From an uncultured Dokdonia sp. (GTDB lineage: Bacteria; Bacteroidota; Bacteroidia; Flavobacteriales; Flavobacteriaceae): 64,000 nt of DNA. This document shows positions 36,061-44,082 of this stretch, one piece after another (within the stretch, counting starts at the first letter, position 1; every line of letters starts with the position of its first letter). The stretch is from contig CANNDF010000002.1 in the NCBI GenBank assembly GCA_947503305.1, positions 434,001 through 498,000 of the forward strand, read 5' to 3'. A program made the position numbers and the translations under genes. The notes under the pieces were generated by a model that did no database searches, was not told the DNA's origin, and saw nothing but the letters and a program-made list of their open reading frames with translations.

Positions 36061-36540
36061 ATGGTGAGAAAATTTTTTTGCATAGCGATATTCATTTTGT
36101 ATGTAAGATGTGAATCTGATACGATTCTAAATTGTGATACAGTTTCATGTGCTCCTCCACCTAGTCTTGTGTTACAGTTTATTTCGATAGAAACAGGAGA
36201 AGACCTTTTTCAAAATGGGACTTTTCAAAGAGAATCATTACAAGTAGAAGATCAAGATGGCAATTCTATTCAATTTAGGTTTGATGAATCTGAAATGGAT
36301 GATGAGTTTGTATTTATCGATAGTCAAGGTTTAATGACAGAAAATCTAGAGATCACACCACGTGTATATAGAGTTTTTGTTGAGGACGAATTTGATTTTA
36401 TAGTGAGTTTTACAATACAAAGAGTATCAGGTAGTAGCTGTTGTGATGGGTATAATTTAGAAAATGTTGATTTTGAAGGAATAGATTTTACTACAATATC
36501 AGAGGAGATCTTTTCAAGCAGATTTAGAGTGTTATTATAG
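36061..36540 (+). CDS. Small exported (lipo)protein of unknown function
   Basis: A 159-residue protein that I do not recognise. The N-terminus (MVRKFFCIAIFILYVRCESD) is a signal peptide with a Cys in lipobox position 17, but Arg before the Cys is unusual. Acidic residues directly after the Cys resemble surface-export signals of Bacteroidota lipoproteins. Further cysteines occur as NCDTVSC and SCC. The body is acidic and beta-rich. It lies 28 bp after the barrel gene and 52 bp before the amidohydrolase gene, so it may be co-transcribed with either. Confidence 0.6.
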   Translation: MVRKFFCIAIFILYVRCESDTILNCDTVSCAPPPSLVLQFISIETGEDLFQNGTFQRESLQVEDQDGNSIQFRFDESEMDDEFVFIDSQGLMTENLEITPRVYRVFVEDEFDFIVSFTIQRVSGSSCCDGYNLENVDFEGIDFTTISEEIFSSRFRVLL

Positions 36541-36592
36541 CACATATAATTTAAGAAGTCTTCGTATCTTTTGACTTTATAAATAGACTATC

Positions 36593-38233
36593 ATGAGACA
36601 CTCCTTTTTTTTGTCAATCTTAGGGATTTTTCTTTTTTTTTCATGCGATATTCCAAAAGAAAATGCAGACCTTCTTGTCATAAACGCAAATATCTACACG
36701 GTAGATACTGATTTTTCTAAGGCAAGCGCTTTTGCGATAAAGGATGACAAATTTGTAGCAGTCGGGACTACAGAAGATATACTTTCAAAGTACACAGCAG
36801 TACAAACCATTAATGCATCTGATAAAACAATTCTTCCAGGATTGATTGATGGACATTGCCACTTTTTTGGATTAGGACAGAACCTACAAGTTGTAGATTT
36901 AGTAGGAACGACAAGCTATGATGAGGTGTTGGAACGTGTATCCGCTTTCGCGAAAGCAAAACCTTCAACCACATTTCTTAGGGGAAGAGGATGGGATCAA
37001 AATGACTGGGAAATCAAAGAATTTCCAACCAAAGAGAAACTAGATGCCTTATTTCCTGAAATACCTGTAGCATTAGAACGCGTAGATGGACATGCATACC
37101 TTGTTAATCAAAAGGCACTAGATCTTGCAGGAATTACTAACACTACAGAGGTTGCTGGGGGAGAGATTGTAATGCAAGACGGTAATATCACAGGAGTTTT
37201 GGTAGATAGACCACAAGAGTTAGTAGATGCTGTAATGCCTAAAGCAAGTAGATCTCAAAACATAGCATCTCTTAAAGGAGCTCAAGAAGTGTGCTTTTCA
37301 TATGGACTTACAACAGTAAATGATGCAGGACTTAATAAGGATATCATTGATATGATTGATAGTTTACAAGTATCAGGAGATCTTAAAATGCGTGTCTATG
37401 CAATGATTAGTAATAACTCTGAAAATCTAAACCATTACCTGTCTATCGGAAAAGTAAAAACAGATTACCTGAATGTGCGTTCTGTCAAGGTTTATGGAGA
37501 TGGAGCTTTAGGGTCAAGAGGCGCAGCTTTAAAAGAGCCATATAGCGATAAAGATGGCCATTTTGGAGCCATGATAACACCCGTAGCAGAAATCCAAAAT
37601 CTTTCTAAACGTATTGCAGAAGCAGGATATCAAATGAATACACATGCTATAGGAGATAGTGCAAATGTGGTCGTATTAAGAGCCTATAAAGAAGCATTAA
37701 AAAATATTGAGGATCCACGATGGAAAGTAGAGCATGCGCAAGTAGTCTCACAAGAGGATTTTGAATATTTTACAACAAAGATATTGCCTTCAGTACAACC
37801 TACTCATGCAACAAGCGATATGTATTGGGCTGAAGATAGGGTGGGGGCTTCTCGTATAAAAGGCGCATATGCATTTAAAGACCTATTACAAAAATCTGGG
37901 AGAGTCATCTTAGGAACCGACTTCCCTGTAGAACATGTAAGCCCTTTTTATACATTTTATGCAGCAGTGGCCCGTAAAGATTTAAAGGATTATCCAGAAG
38001 GAGGATATAGAATGGAGAATGCATTAAGTAGAGAAGAAACATTAAAAGGCATGACTATTTGGGCAGCCTATTCAAATTTTGAAGAACAAGAAAAAGGAAG
38101 TATTGAAGTAGGGAAATTTGCAGATTTTGTCATTATGGATAAAGATATTATGTCTGTACCCGAAAACGAGATTCCACTCCTTACTGTAAAAGCTACCTAT
38201 GTGGGTGGAGAAAAAGTCTATGAAAGAGAATAG
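36593..38233 (+). CDS. Amidohydrolase-family lipoprotein (YtcJ-like)
   Basis: A 546-residue metal-dependent hydrolase of the amidohydrolase superfamily (Amidohydro_3 type). A lipoprotein signal peptide with FFSC (Cys18) places it in the envelope. The metal-binding HxH is His88/His90 in LPGLIDGHCHFFGLG. Other signatures are VKVYGDGALGSRGAAL, MNTHAIGDSANVVVL, WKVEHAQVV and LGTDFPVEHVSPFYT. The C-terminal EVGKFADFVIMDKDIM is the returning beta-sandwich. The substrate in this family is rarely known. AFAKA at 118-122 is encoded by a palindrome copy. The DUF3820 gene starts directly after its stop. Confidence 0.87.
   Translation: MRHSFFLSILGIFLFFSCDIPKENADLLVINANIYTVDTDFSKASAFAIKDDKFVAVGTTEDILSKYTAVQTINASDKTILPGLIDGHCHFFGLGQNLQVVDLVGTTSYDEVLERVSAFAKAKPSTTFLRGRGWDQNDWEIKEFPTKEKLDALFPEIPVALERVDGHAYLVNQKALDLAGITNTTEVAGGEIVMQDGNITGVLVDRPQELVDAVMPKASRSQNIASLKGAQEVCFSYGLTTVNDAGLNKDIIDMIDSLQVSGDLKMRVYAMISNNSENLNHYLSIGKVKTDYLNVRSVKVYGDGALGSRGAALKEPYSDKDGHFGAMITPVAEIQNLSKRIAEAGYQMNTHAIGDSANVVVLRAYKEALKNIEDPRWKVEHAQVVSQEDFEYFTTKILPSVQPTHATSDMYWAEDRVGASRIKGAYAFKDLLQKSGRVILGTDFPVEHVSPFYTFYAAVARKDLKDYPEGGYRMENALSREETLKGMTIWAAYSNFEEQEKGSIEVGKFADFVIMDKDIMSVPENEIPLLTVKATYVGGEKVYERE
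36944..36957. repeat. Dispersed palindrome copy 7 (inside amidohydrolase gene)
   Basis: Perfect GCTTTCGCGAAAGC in the Ala-Phe-Ala-Lys-Ala frame. Confidence 0.95.
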
Positions 38234-38476
38234 ATGAATACATCCCAAGATCACCTTATAGAACTTGCACATTACAAAATGCCTTTCGGTAAATATAAAG
38301 GAGAATATCTAGTAGATATTCCAGAGTATTATTATACATGGTTTCGACAAAAAGGGTTTCCTACAGGAAAATTAGGGCGTTTATTACAAGAGATGTATGA
38401 GGTAAAAATAAACGGATTAGACCCTATGATTAGAAAAGTCCAAAGGGCGTACCCAAAACCTTCAAATTTAAAATAA
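38234..38476 (+). CDS. DUF3820-family small protein
   Basis: An 80-residue cytosolic protein. MPFGKYKGEYLVDIPEYYYT followed by WFRQKGFPTGKLGRLLQEMYE is the whole-family pattern of DUF3820, whose biochemical role is not established. The ATG follows the amidohydrolase TAG with no spacer, so expression is coupled. The stop lies in the left arm of a long bidirectional terminator. Confidence 0.8.
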   Translation: MNTSQDHLIELAHYKMPFGKYKGEYLVDIPEYYYTWFRQKGFPTGKLGRLLQEMYEVKINGLDPMIRKVQRAYPKPSNLK

Positions 38477-38527
38477 ACACAATACCTCATTGATATGATA
38501 TTTTTATCAACGGGGTATTGTGTTTAT
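38473..38527. terminator. Bidirectional terminator between convergent genes
   Basis: A long hairpin. The outer arms pair AAACACAATACC (38475-38486) with GGTATTGTGTTT (38514-38525). After a wobble and one mismatch the pairing continues with TTGAT/ATCAA, about 20 bp in all. It spans the 47-bp gap and touches both stop codons, so it can end transcripts from either side. Confidence 0.85.
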
Positions 38528-39249
38528 AGCCCTTTATGAATAATAAATATGGCAGGACGTTTATGTAAATCTGGCATATTTGTTTTCCAAAAACTTGCTG
38601 TTTTAGTCTGTATAAATTCACTTGGAAGGGTAATATCACAAGCGACACAAACAAGAGTGTCTTTATGAACGGTACTCACAATATCTTGAAGCATCTTATC
38701 ATTGCGATACGGTGTTTCAATAAACAATTGGGATTGCCCTGTTTCAAATGAAATTTTTTCCAAACGTTTAATCTCCATTTTGCGTTGTTTTTGCTCAATA
38801 GGGAGATACCCGTTGAATGCAAAATTTTGTCCATTCATACCACTACTCATCATAGCCATAAGAATAGAAGATGGTCCTACTAGAGGGACAACTTGTATTC
38901 CTTTTTGATGTGCAATCTTTACAACATCTGCCCCTGGATCGGCAACGCCGGGAACACCAGCTTCAGAAAGTAAACCTACAGAGATTCCTTCAAAACAAGG
39001 ATCCAGATATGCAGGCAATTCTAGCTCGTCTGTATATTTATTTAACAGCTTTATTTGAAGCTTTGGTTGCGATTTTCCTGGAGAAATAGCCTTGATAGAA
39101 CGTCTGGCAGTTTTTTCATTTTCCACAATATAATGATCGACCATTTCGATCACTTTCTTGACAGAAATAGGAATTACTTCCAAGGCACTAGTTTCTCCTA
39201 GTGTAGTAGGAATAAGATATAATTTTCCTTTGGCTTGGGGCTCGCTCAT
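38524..39249 (-). CDS. RsmI-like SAM-dependent methyltransferase (tetrapyrrole-methylase fold)
   Basis: A 241-residue protein of the tetrapyrrole-methylase superfamily. It shares LYLIPTTLGE at the N-terminus, GLLSEAGVPGVADPGADVV around residue 92-110, and VPLVGPSSILMAMMSSGMNG with RsmI (16S rRNA C1402 2'-O-methyltransferase). It departs from canonical RsmI in the N-terminal region (TSALEVIPISVKKVIEMVDH in place of the usual G-N-L-x-D-I pattern) and lacks the C-terminal RsmI extension. It is probably a Bacteroidota-specific paralogue, and its substrate is unknown. It starts 8 bp after the sugar-dehydrogenase-like gene on the same strand. Confidence 0.8.
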   Translation of the reverse strand: MSEPQAKGKLYLIPTTLGETSALEVIPISVKKVIEMVDHYIVENEKTARRSIKAISPGKSQPKLQIKLLNKYTDELELPAYLDPCFEGISVGLLSEAGVPGVADPGADVVKIAHQKGIQVVPLVGPSSILMAMMSSGMNGQNFAFNGYLPIEQKQRKMEIKRLEKISFETGQSQLFIETPYRNDKMLQDIVSTVHKDTLVCVACDITLPSEFIQTKTASFWKTNMPDLHKRPAIFIIHKGL

Positions 39250-39257
39250 AGATGGTG

Positions 39258-40631
39258 TTACTGGATAATTAGTTTTTGTGCAACCCCAGAATTGGGGAGT
39301 TGTACGAGGTAAATTCCGCGGCTAAGATCTTGTATAGAAATCGTAGTATCTAGAGTATTGGTTTTTGTTGATTTTACTACTTTACCCATAAGGTCATAGA
39401 TAAGAATTGTCTCAGAATTTTCTTCTGTAAAATTGCTCATATGAATATGTAACTCATCGGTCGCTGGGTTAGGATATAAAGAAAAGGTATCGTTGGTATT
39501 TACATCATCTGTGCTAAGCACATTAGCATCTATAACTCTATATATATTACCACTTCCTAGTCCGATAATATAAAGTTCGTTTGTATTACCTATCCCATAA
39601 GAAACAAAAAAGTCGCCAGATCCAATACTTTGAAAAGTAATGTCGCCAGGATCTGCAGCATCTGTATAAGCCATCTCACCACTCAAAGAATCTCCAAAGA
39701 AATAAATGCCTTGCATATCTGGAAAATCACTACCACGATAAACATACCCCCCATAGATAGAACGTCTTTGCGGTGTTTGTGCATATTCTGCTACTGGAAA
39801 TGTAAGTTCACTATCATCAGGACATCCACTGGTATTAAACGGACTGCTTCCTTCATAACAGCGCCACCCATAATTGTGACCACCACCTGTGCCTCGGTTA
39901 ATTTCTTCAACAGCATTTTGTCCCACATCACCTATCCACATAGCGCCCGTTTCTGGGTCAAAAGAAAAGCGGAATGGATTACGAAGCCCCAGATCCCATA
40001 TTTCTCCTCTAAAAGCACTATCCCCTATGAATGGGTTGGTATCTGGGATACTATAATTAAGACCGGCATCTTGATTGTCTACATCGATGCGGAGCATTTT
40101 ACCTAGTAAATTTCCAGGGTTCTGTGCTCTATTTCCAGGATCGCCACCGCTACCTCCATCACCTAATGCAATGTAAAGGAAGCCATCTTCTCCAAAAGCA
40201 AGTCCCCCCGCATTATGGTTAGAAAACGGTTGTGCTACTTCCAGAATTTGAAACTCAGATGAAACATCGGCAATATCTGGATTTGAAGTAACTGTAAATC
40301 GAGATATTTGAGTATTACCACTGGAATTCGTGTAATTTACATAGAAAAAACCATTGGTTGCATAATCAGGGTGGAATGTAAGGCCTAGAAGCCCTTGCTC
40401 TCCACCGCTTAGCACGGGAATATCTATAAACGGAGTAGGATTTGTTGTGCCGTCGGCATTTAAAATTTTAATAGCTCCCGATCGCTCTACGACAAACAAA
40501 CGATCATCTCCAGCATGTTGAAGATCTAATGGACTGCTAAAACCTCCAGCGACCAATAAAATATCGATATCTGGATCTTGTCCGTACATAACGGTAGTTG
40601 CAAAAAATAAGAGTAGGATTAATTTTTTCAT
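39258..40631 (-). CDS. Secreted PQQ-type sugar dehydrogenase-like protein with T9SS sorting domain
   Basis: A 457-residue exported protein. The signal peptide MKKLILLLFFATTVMYGQ precedes a six-bladed propeller of the glucose/sorbosone dehydrogenase family: AGDDRLFVVERSGAIKIL, GGLAFGEDGFLYIALGDGGS, LLGKMLRIDVD, EIWDLGLRNPFRFSFDPETG and GWRCYEG. The last 75 residues (FSLYPNPATDELHIHMSN to GIYLVQLPN and a basic end) form a type A T9SS sorting domain. Many members of this propeller family bind PQQ or only calcium, so enzymatic activity is not certain. It is expected outside the cell or on its surface. Confidence 0.87.
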   Translation of the reverse strand: MKKLILLLFFATTVMYGQDPDIDILLVAGGFSSPLDLQHAGDDRLFVVERSGAIKILNADGTTNPTPFIDIPVLSGGEQGLLGLTFHPDYATNGFFYVNYTNSSGNTQISRFTVTSNPDIADVSSEFQILEVAQPFSNHNAGGLAFGEDGFLYIALGDGGSGGDPGNRAQNPGNLLGKMLRIDVDNQDAGLNYSIPDTNPFIGDSAFRGEIWDLGLRNPFRFSFDPETGAMWIGDVGQNAVEEINRGTGGGHNYGWRCYEGSSPFNTSGCPDDSELTFPVAEYAQTPQRRSIYGGYVYRGSDFPDMQGIYFFGDSLSGEMAYTDAADPGDITFQSIGSGDFFVSYGIGNTNELYIIGLGSGNIYRVIDANVLSTDDVNTNDTFSLYPNPATDELHIHMSNFTEENSETILIYDLMGKVVKSTKTNTLDTTISIQDLSRGIYLVQLPNSGVAQKLIIQ

Positions 40632-40677
40632 GATATATTAGTTTTTTTTAAATATACAAAAATCAAAACTCATGATT

Positions 40678-41139
40678 TTAAGAGTTCAATCTCTCAGAAA
40701 TAATATCACAAGCTTTGTCTAACATATCATATACACGTTCAAAACCCTCTTCACCACCATAATATGGGTCGGGCACATCTACCTTTTCTCCAGGAAATAA
40801 TGTATCTAGAATCATGGAAACTTTGGAACTGTCTTCTTTGCTGGTAGCAAGGGATAATACATTTTTAAGATTAGAGCTATCCATTACATAAATATGGTCA
40901 AACTCTTTAAAATCTTGAGCTGTAAATTGCCTTCCCCGTAGATTTGAAATGTCGATGCCATTTTTTTGTGCAACAGTAATGCTACGTCTATCTGGGGGAT
41001 TGCCTATATGCCAATTTCCTGTTCCTGTAGAATCTACAGTAAAATAATTAGGATCAAGTTTGTTACGGAGTATACCTTCGGCTAGTGGGGAACGGCAGAT
41101 ATTGCCCAAACATACCATTAGGATGTTGGTTTTGCTCAT
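40678..41139 (-). CDS. Low-molecular-weight protein-tyrosine phosphatase
   Basis: A 153-residue phosphatase from the ATG at 41139 (MSKTNILMV). The phosphate-binding loop CLGNICRS (Cys10, Arg16) lies at the N-terminus and the general-acid DPYYGG motif near residue 120. These enzymes remove phosphate from tyrosine, often on capsule-export kinases, but no kinase gene is in this window. An upstream in-frame ATG at 41193 falls in the palindrome (MLSRK) and is rejected. No partner gene is close by. Confidence 0.92.
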   Translation of the reverse strand: MSKTNILMVCLGNICRSPLAEGILRNKLDPNYFTVDSTGTGNWHIGNPPDRRSITVAQKNGIDISNLRGRQFTAQDFKEFDHIYVMDSSNLKNVLSLATSKEDSSKVSMILDTLFPGEKVDVPDPYYGGEEGFERVYDMLDKACDIISERLNS

Positions 41140-41173
41140 ATAAATAGTTTTGGGATAACTAAAATAAGGAATG

Positions 41174-41195
41174 TTATGCTTTCGCGAAAGCATAA
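41174..41195. repeat. Dispersed palindrome copy 8 (22-bp perfect palindrome)
   Basis: The core GCTTTCGCGAAAGC (41178-41191) is extended by TTAT/ATAA. It lies 35 bp upstream of the phosphatase start, between it and the amtB terminator. Confidence 0.92.
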
Positions 41196-41230
41196 ATAAA
41201 ACCTTTATACAGAAGAATACATTATAAAAA

Positions 41231-41263
41231 TTTAAAAGCCTCGAGTATATCGAGGCTTTTAAA
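41231..41263 (-). terminator. Intrinsic terminator after amtB
   Basis: A 14-bp perfect stem (TTTAAAAGCCTCGA with its complement) has a 5-nt loop. On the reverse strand a TTTTT tract follows directly, 20 bp past the amtB stop. Confidence 0.9.
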
Positions 41264-41282
41264 GATTAGTGAGCAAAAAAGG

Positions 41283-42515
41283 TTAATGTTCATTTAAGCG
41301 AAAATCAGGATAGGCATTCATACCATGCTCGTGACTATCGAGACCTTCTAATTCTTCTTTTTCAGAGACGCGAATTCCTATTGTTTTCTTAAGCGCATAA
41401 AGTATAATAAAAGAGGAGATAATACATATAACAGCATACGATCCTACCCCTATAAGTTGACTTACAAATTGTGCGCCTCCTGCCAGTTCACCAAAGATCC
41501 CTACAGCAAGAGTCCCCCATATACCACATATTAAATGAACCGCAATAGCTCCAACTGGATCATCCAGTCGTAGTTTATCTATTAAGGAAACTCCAAATAC
41601 AATAATAGCTCCCGCAATACTACCGATAAGAATAGCATCGGTAGGGCTCATCTGGTCTGCACCTGCAGTTATTCCTACAAGACCTCCTAAAATTCCATTA
41701 AGAAACATGGTGAGGTCGTAGTTTTTATACATAAATGTAGATACTAGAAATGCAACTACTCCTCCAGCGGCAGCGGCTAGCGAAGTGGTAACGAGTGTTA
41801 ATGATGTAAGTGCAGGATCTGCAGATAATACTGAGCCTCCATTAAATCCAAACCACCCAAGCCATAAAATAATAACGCCTGCTGTGGCCAATGGGATATT
41901 ATGCCCTGGTATTGCTTGTGGTTTTCCTTCTTTAAATTTTCCAATACGAGATCCGAGAAGGTATACAGCAACCAAAGCTGCCCATCCTCCTACAGAGTGC
42001 ACAAGCGTGGAACCTGCAAAATCATAAAATGGTGTTTCTAAGGTTTGTAAAAATCCGCCACCCCATTTCCATGAACCGGCAATAGGATAGATAAGACCTA
42101 CATATAAAATTGTAAAAATCATAAATGGGCCTATCTTGATTCGTTCTGCTACCGCACCAGATACGATAGTAGCTGCTGTAGCTGCAAACATACCTTGGAA
42201 TAAGAAATCTGTCCAATACGTATATCCTTCATTATACGCTAAGTCTAATGCTCCTGCTGCATCTCTAGGAGCATCTAGTCCAAATCCTGCAAATCCTAAA
42301 AACCCATTAAATTCTCCAGGATACATTAGATTAAAACCAACAAGGCAATATAATAATAAGCCTACAGTGATTATAAAAATATTTTTAAATAGTATATTGA
42401 TAGTATTCTTTTGACGAGTAAGGCCTATCTCCAAAAAGGCAAACCCTAAATGCATAAAAAAAACGAGTCCTGTACAGATCATCATCCATACATTATTAGT
42501 TGTTAAAATTTCCAT
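41283..42515 (-). CDS. amtB: Ammonium transporter
   Basis: A 410-residue Amt/Rh channel for NH3/NH4+ in the inner membrane, with eleven hydrophobic helices. Visible signatures: ETGLTR-like FAFLEIGLTRQKN near the start, TLVHSVGGWAALVAVYLLGS (pore His), GFNGGS and HLICGIWGTLAVGIFG (second pore His). It has no cleaved signal peptide, unlike some Amt proteins. The gene follows glnB by 24 bp, the standard glnB-amtB pairing in which the PII protein plugs the channel when nitrogen is plentiful. It ends at a strong terminator. Confidence 0.95.
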   Translation of the reverse strand: MEILTTNNVWMMICTGLVFFMHLGFAFLEIGLTRQKNTINILFKNIFIITVGLLLYCLVGFNLMYPGEFNGFLGFAGFGLDAPRDAAGALDLAYNEGYTYWTDFLFQGMFAATAATIVSGAVAERIKIGPFMIFTILYVGLIYPIAGSWKWGGGFLQTLETPFYDFAGSTLVHSVGGWAALVAVYLLGSRIGKFKEGKPQAIPGHNIPLATAGVIILWLGWFGFNGGSVLSADPALTSLTLVTTSLAAAAGGVVAFLVSTFMYKNYDLTMFLNGILGGLVGITAGADQMSPTDAILIGSIAGAIIVFGVSLIDKLRLDDPVGAIAVHLICGIWGTLAVGIFGELAGGAQFVSQLIGVGSYAVICIISSFIILYALKKTIGIRVSEKEELEGLDSHEHGMNAYPDFRLNEH

Positions 42516-42539
42516 AGTGTATTTCGTATAAATTGATGA

Positions 42540-42878
42540 TTAGTTTAATGTCTGTCCGCCTTTTTCGCCGGTTCGTATTCTATAACACTCTTTGATGTCA
42601 GAAACAAAGATTTTACCATCACCTACATCTCCTGTTTTTGCAGCTTCAATAATGGTATTGACAGTTATCTCTTCAAAATCATCATTCACAATAATAGAGA
42701 GGTAACGTCTCTGGATATCACTGGTACTATAAGATACTCCTCGGTATACAGATCCTTTCTTTTCATTACCAAGTCCGGTAACATCCCAATATGAGAAGAA
42801 GTTGACACCTACATCGTGAAGTGCTTTTTTTACCGTCGAAAATTTAGATTTTCTGATAATGGCTTCTACTTTTTTCAT
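42540..42878 (-). CDS. glnB: Nitrogen regulatory protein P-II (GlnB/GlnK type)
   Basis: A 112-residue trimeric signal protein that reads 2-oxoglutarate and ATP/ADP and controls AmtB. The T-loop region reads KGSVYRGVSYSTSDIQRRYL, with Tyr50 near the uridylylation site, and GDGKIFVSDIKECYRIRTGE is the conserved C-terminal signature. Compared with my memory of E. coli PII, position 39 is Glu instead of the Gln that helps hold Mg-ATP-2-oxoglutarate, and the T-loop is one residue shorter. Linkage to amtB points to a GlnK role. It sits between the porin gene and amtB. Confidence 0.93.
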   Translation of the reverse strand: MKKVEAIIRKSKFSTVKKALHDVGVNFFSYWDVTGLGNEKKGSVYRGVSYSTSDIQRRYLSIIVNDDFEEITVNTIIEAAKTGDVGDGKIFVSDIKECYRIRTGEKGGQTLN

Positions 42879-42892
42879 AATTACATATTTGA

Positions 42893-43954
42893 TTAAAATT
42901 TATATATAGCTGCGACTAAAAACGAAGTCAAAGAATCTGATGGTTCTAGGTCAGTATCTAGAAAAGAATCTTCACTTGTAGTGTCAAAACGTAGTTCAGG
43001 TTTAATGATAAGGTCTCCTATTTCATAACTACCCGTAAGAGTAAGGTCTATTACATTTGCGTCACCGTCTGCATCATATGCTCCTATAGCACCTGCGCCA
43101 AACTCAGTTTCTGCAAAGTACTCTGCACGTATTCCTATTGTTAAGCGTTCAGAAGTTTTGTACTGTGGATAGAGAGCAGCCCCATAAAAACCAACACCGT
43201 CAGTATCATTGTAGGTTGCATTTATACCTAGGAAAAATTCTTCAGAGATATTGTGGCTTGTGGTAAGGTCTACTTGAAATGTAGCTTCTGTATTTCCTAA
43301 TTGCTTACCGTATAAGAAATTCAGATAGGTATTTTTATATCCTATTTGTGCTCCTGCAGTAAAGTCGTTATCAAAGTTGAATTCTGTTGCATCTGTGTTG
43401 TTAAGTACTGCGAGCATCGCTGTCCATTCATTTGATAAGTCAAAATCTGCTTTAATTCCTGTATGGGAAAAAGGTCCATATGAGAACATATAGGATGTAC
43501 TGTAATTAAAATTATCTACAGGGGATATCACTTCATAGCCTAAGAAGGTATTGAAGTTTCCAAAAGTCAATGTTACTTTTTCAGAAACATCCCAATACAC
43601 ATATAACTGGTTAATAATATTTGAACTTCCATCTGGTCGTAAAAATGGCGATAAGAATGTTGCATCCTCACCTCGAGGTCCAAAAACAAGATCGGCTACG
43701 GCTCCTACTTTTCCACTTTCAAAGCTTCCTATTACATTTGCCATTCCTAATGCAAAACCATCAAGATTTGCAAAGGCAGTATTTGGAGCAATTGCGTCTT
43801 CTCCATTAGGTCCGTCAATGTTTTGTCTAAAGTAGGTGTCTAAGCTTCCACTTACAGTAAATTTCTTTTTTTTCTCTTCGGTTTCTTCTTGTGCAAATAA
43901 AGATCCCATAGCTAACAATACTATTTGTAATGTAAACGTCAATTTTTTAGTCAT
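42893..43954 (-). CDS. OmpL-like beta-barrel porin
   Basis: A 353-residue outer-membrane protein. The signal peptide MTKKLTFTLQIVLLAMGSLF-AQ leads into a short acidic/basic linker (EETEEKKKKFTVSGSLDTYF). The barrel strands that follow (YVYWDVSEKVTLTFGNFNTF, GPFSHTGIKADFDLSNEWTA) end in FLVAAIYKF. It resembles the putative beta-barrel porin-2 (OmpL-like) family often found with glnB and amtB in Bacteroidota. It leads the porin-glnB-amtB operon and may pass ammonium or small nitrogen compounds. Substrate is inferred from context only. Confidence 0.82.
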   Translation of the reverse strand: MTKKLTFTLQIVLLAMGSLFAQEETEEKKKKFTVSGSLDTYFRQNIDGPNGEDAIAPNTAFANLDGFALGMANVIGSFESGKVGAVADLVFGPRGEDATFLSPFLRPDGSSNIINQLYVYWDVSEKVTLTFGNFNTFLGYEVISPVDNFNYSTSYMFSYGPFSHTGIKADFDLSNEWTAMLAVLNNTDATEFNFDNDFTAGAQIGYKNTYLNFLYGKQLGNTEATFQVDLTTSHNISEEFFLGINATYNDTDGVGFYGAALYPQYKTSERLTIGIRAEYFAETEFGAGAIGAYDADGDANVIDLTLTGSYEIGDLIIKPELRFDTTSEDSFLDTDLEPSDSLTSFLVAAIYKF

Positions 43955-43985
43955 AATAGTTGATTTGTATGATTCATAATCACGC

Positions 43986-43993
43986 CAAATCTA
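43986..43993 (-). promoter_or_regulatory. Candidate -7 box of the porin-glnB-amtB operon
   Basis: The reverse strand reads TAGATTTG (fits TAnnTTTG), 31 bp before the porin ATG. A TTTTTTG -33 element ends 21 bp upstream (44021-44015), close to the usual 19-21 bp spacing. Confidence 0.55.
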
Positions 43994-44009
43994 ACTAAAT
44001 TGTTTTCTA

Positions 44010-44029
44010 ACCCTCAAAAAAATGGGGGT
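44010..44029. promoter_or_regulatory. Operator-like site 1, ACCC-N10-GGGGGT
   Basis: A 20-bp dyad whose central A-tract contains the candidate -33 box of the porin operon. A protein bound here would compete with RNA polymerase. It has the same layout as site 2, 53 bp away. Confidence 0.5.
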
Positions 44030-44062
44030 CAGAATATAATTTTTGTGAATATACAATATTAT

Positions 44063-44082
44063 ACCCTATAAATTTTGGGGGT
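44063..44082. promoter_or_regulatory. Operator-like site 2, ACCC-N10-GGGGGT
   Basis: A second 20-bp dyad with the same tips and spacer length as site 1. The 53-bp offset equals about five helical turns, placing both sites on the same DNA face. Confidence 0.5.

Noticed and set aside
41140-41193. Phosphatase extension starting MLSRK
   Set aside because: It is translated from the palindrome; MSKTNILMV at 41139 puts the catalytic loop at the usual position.
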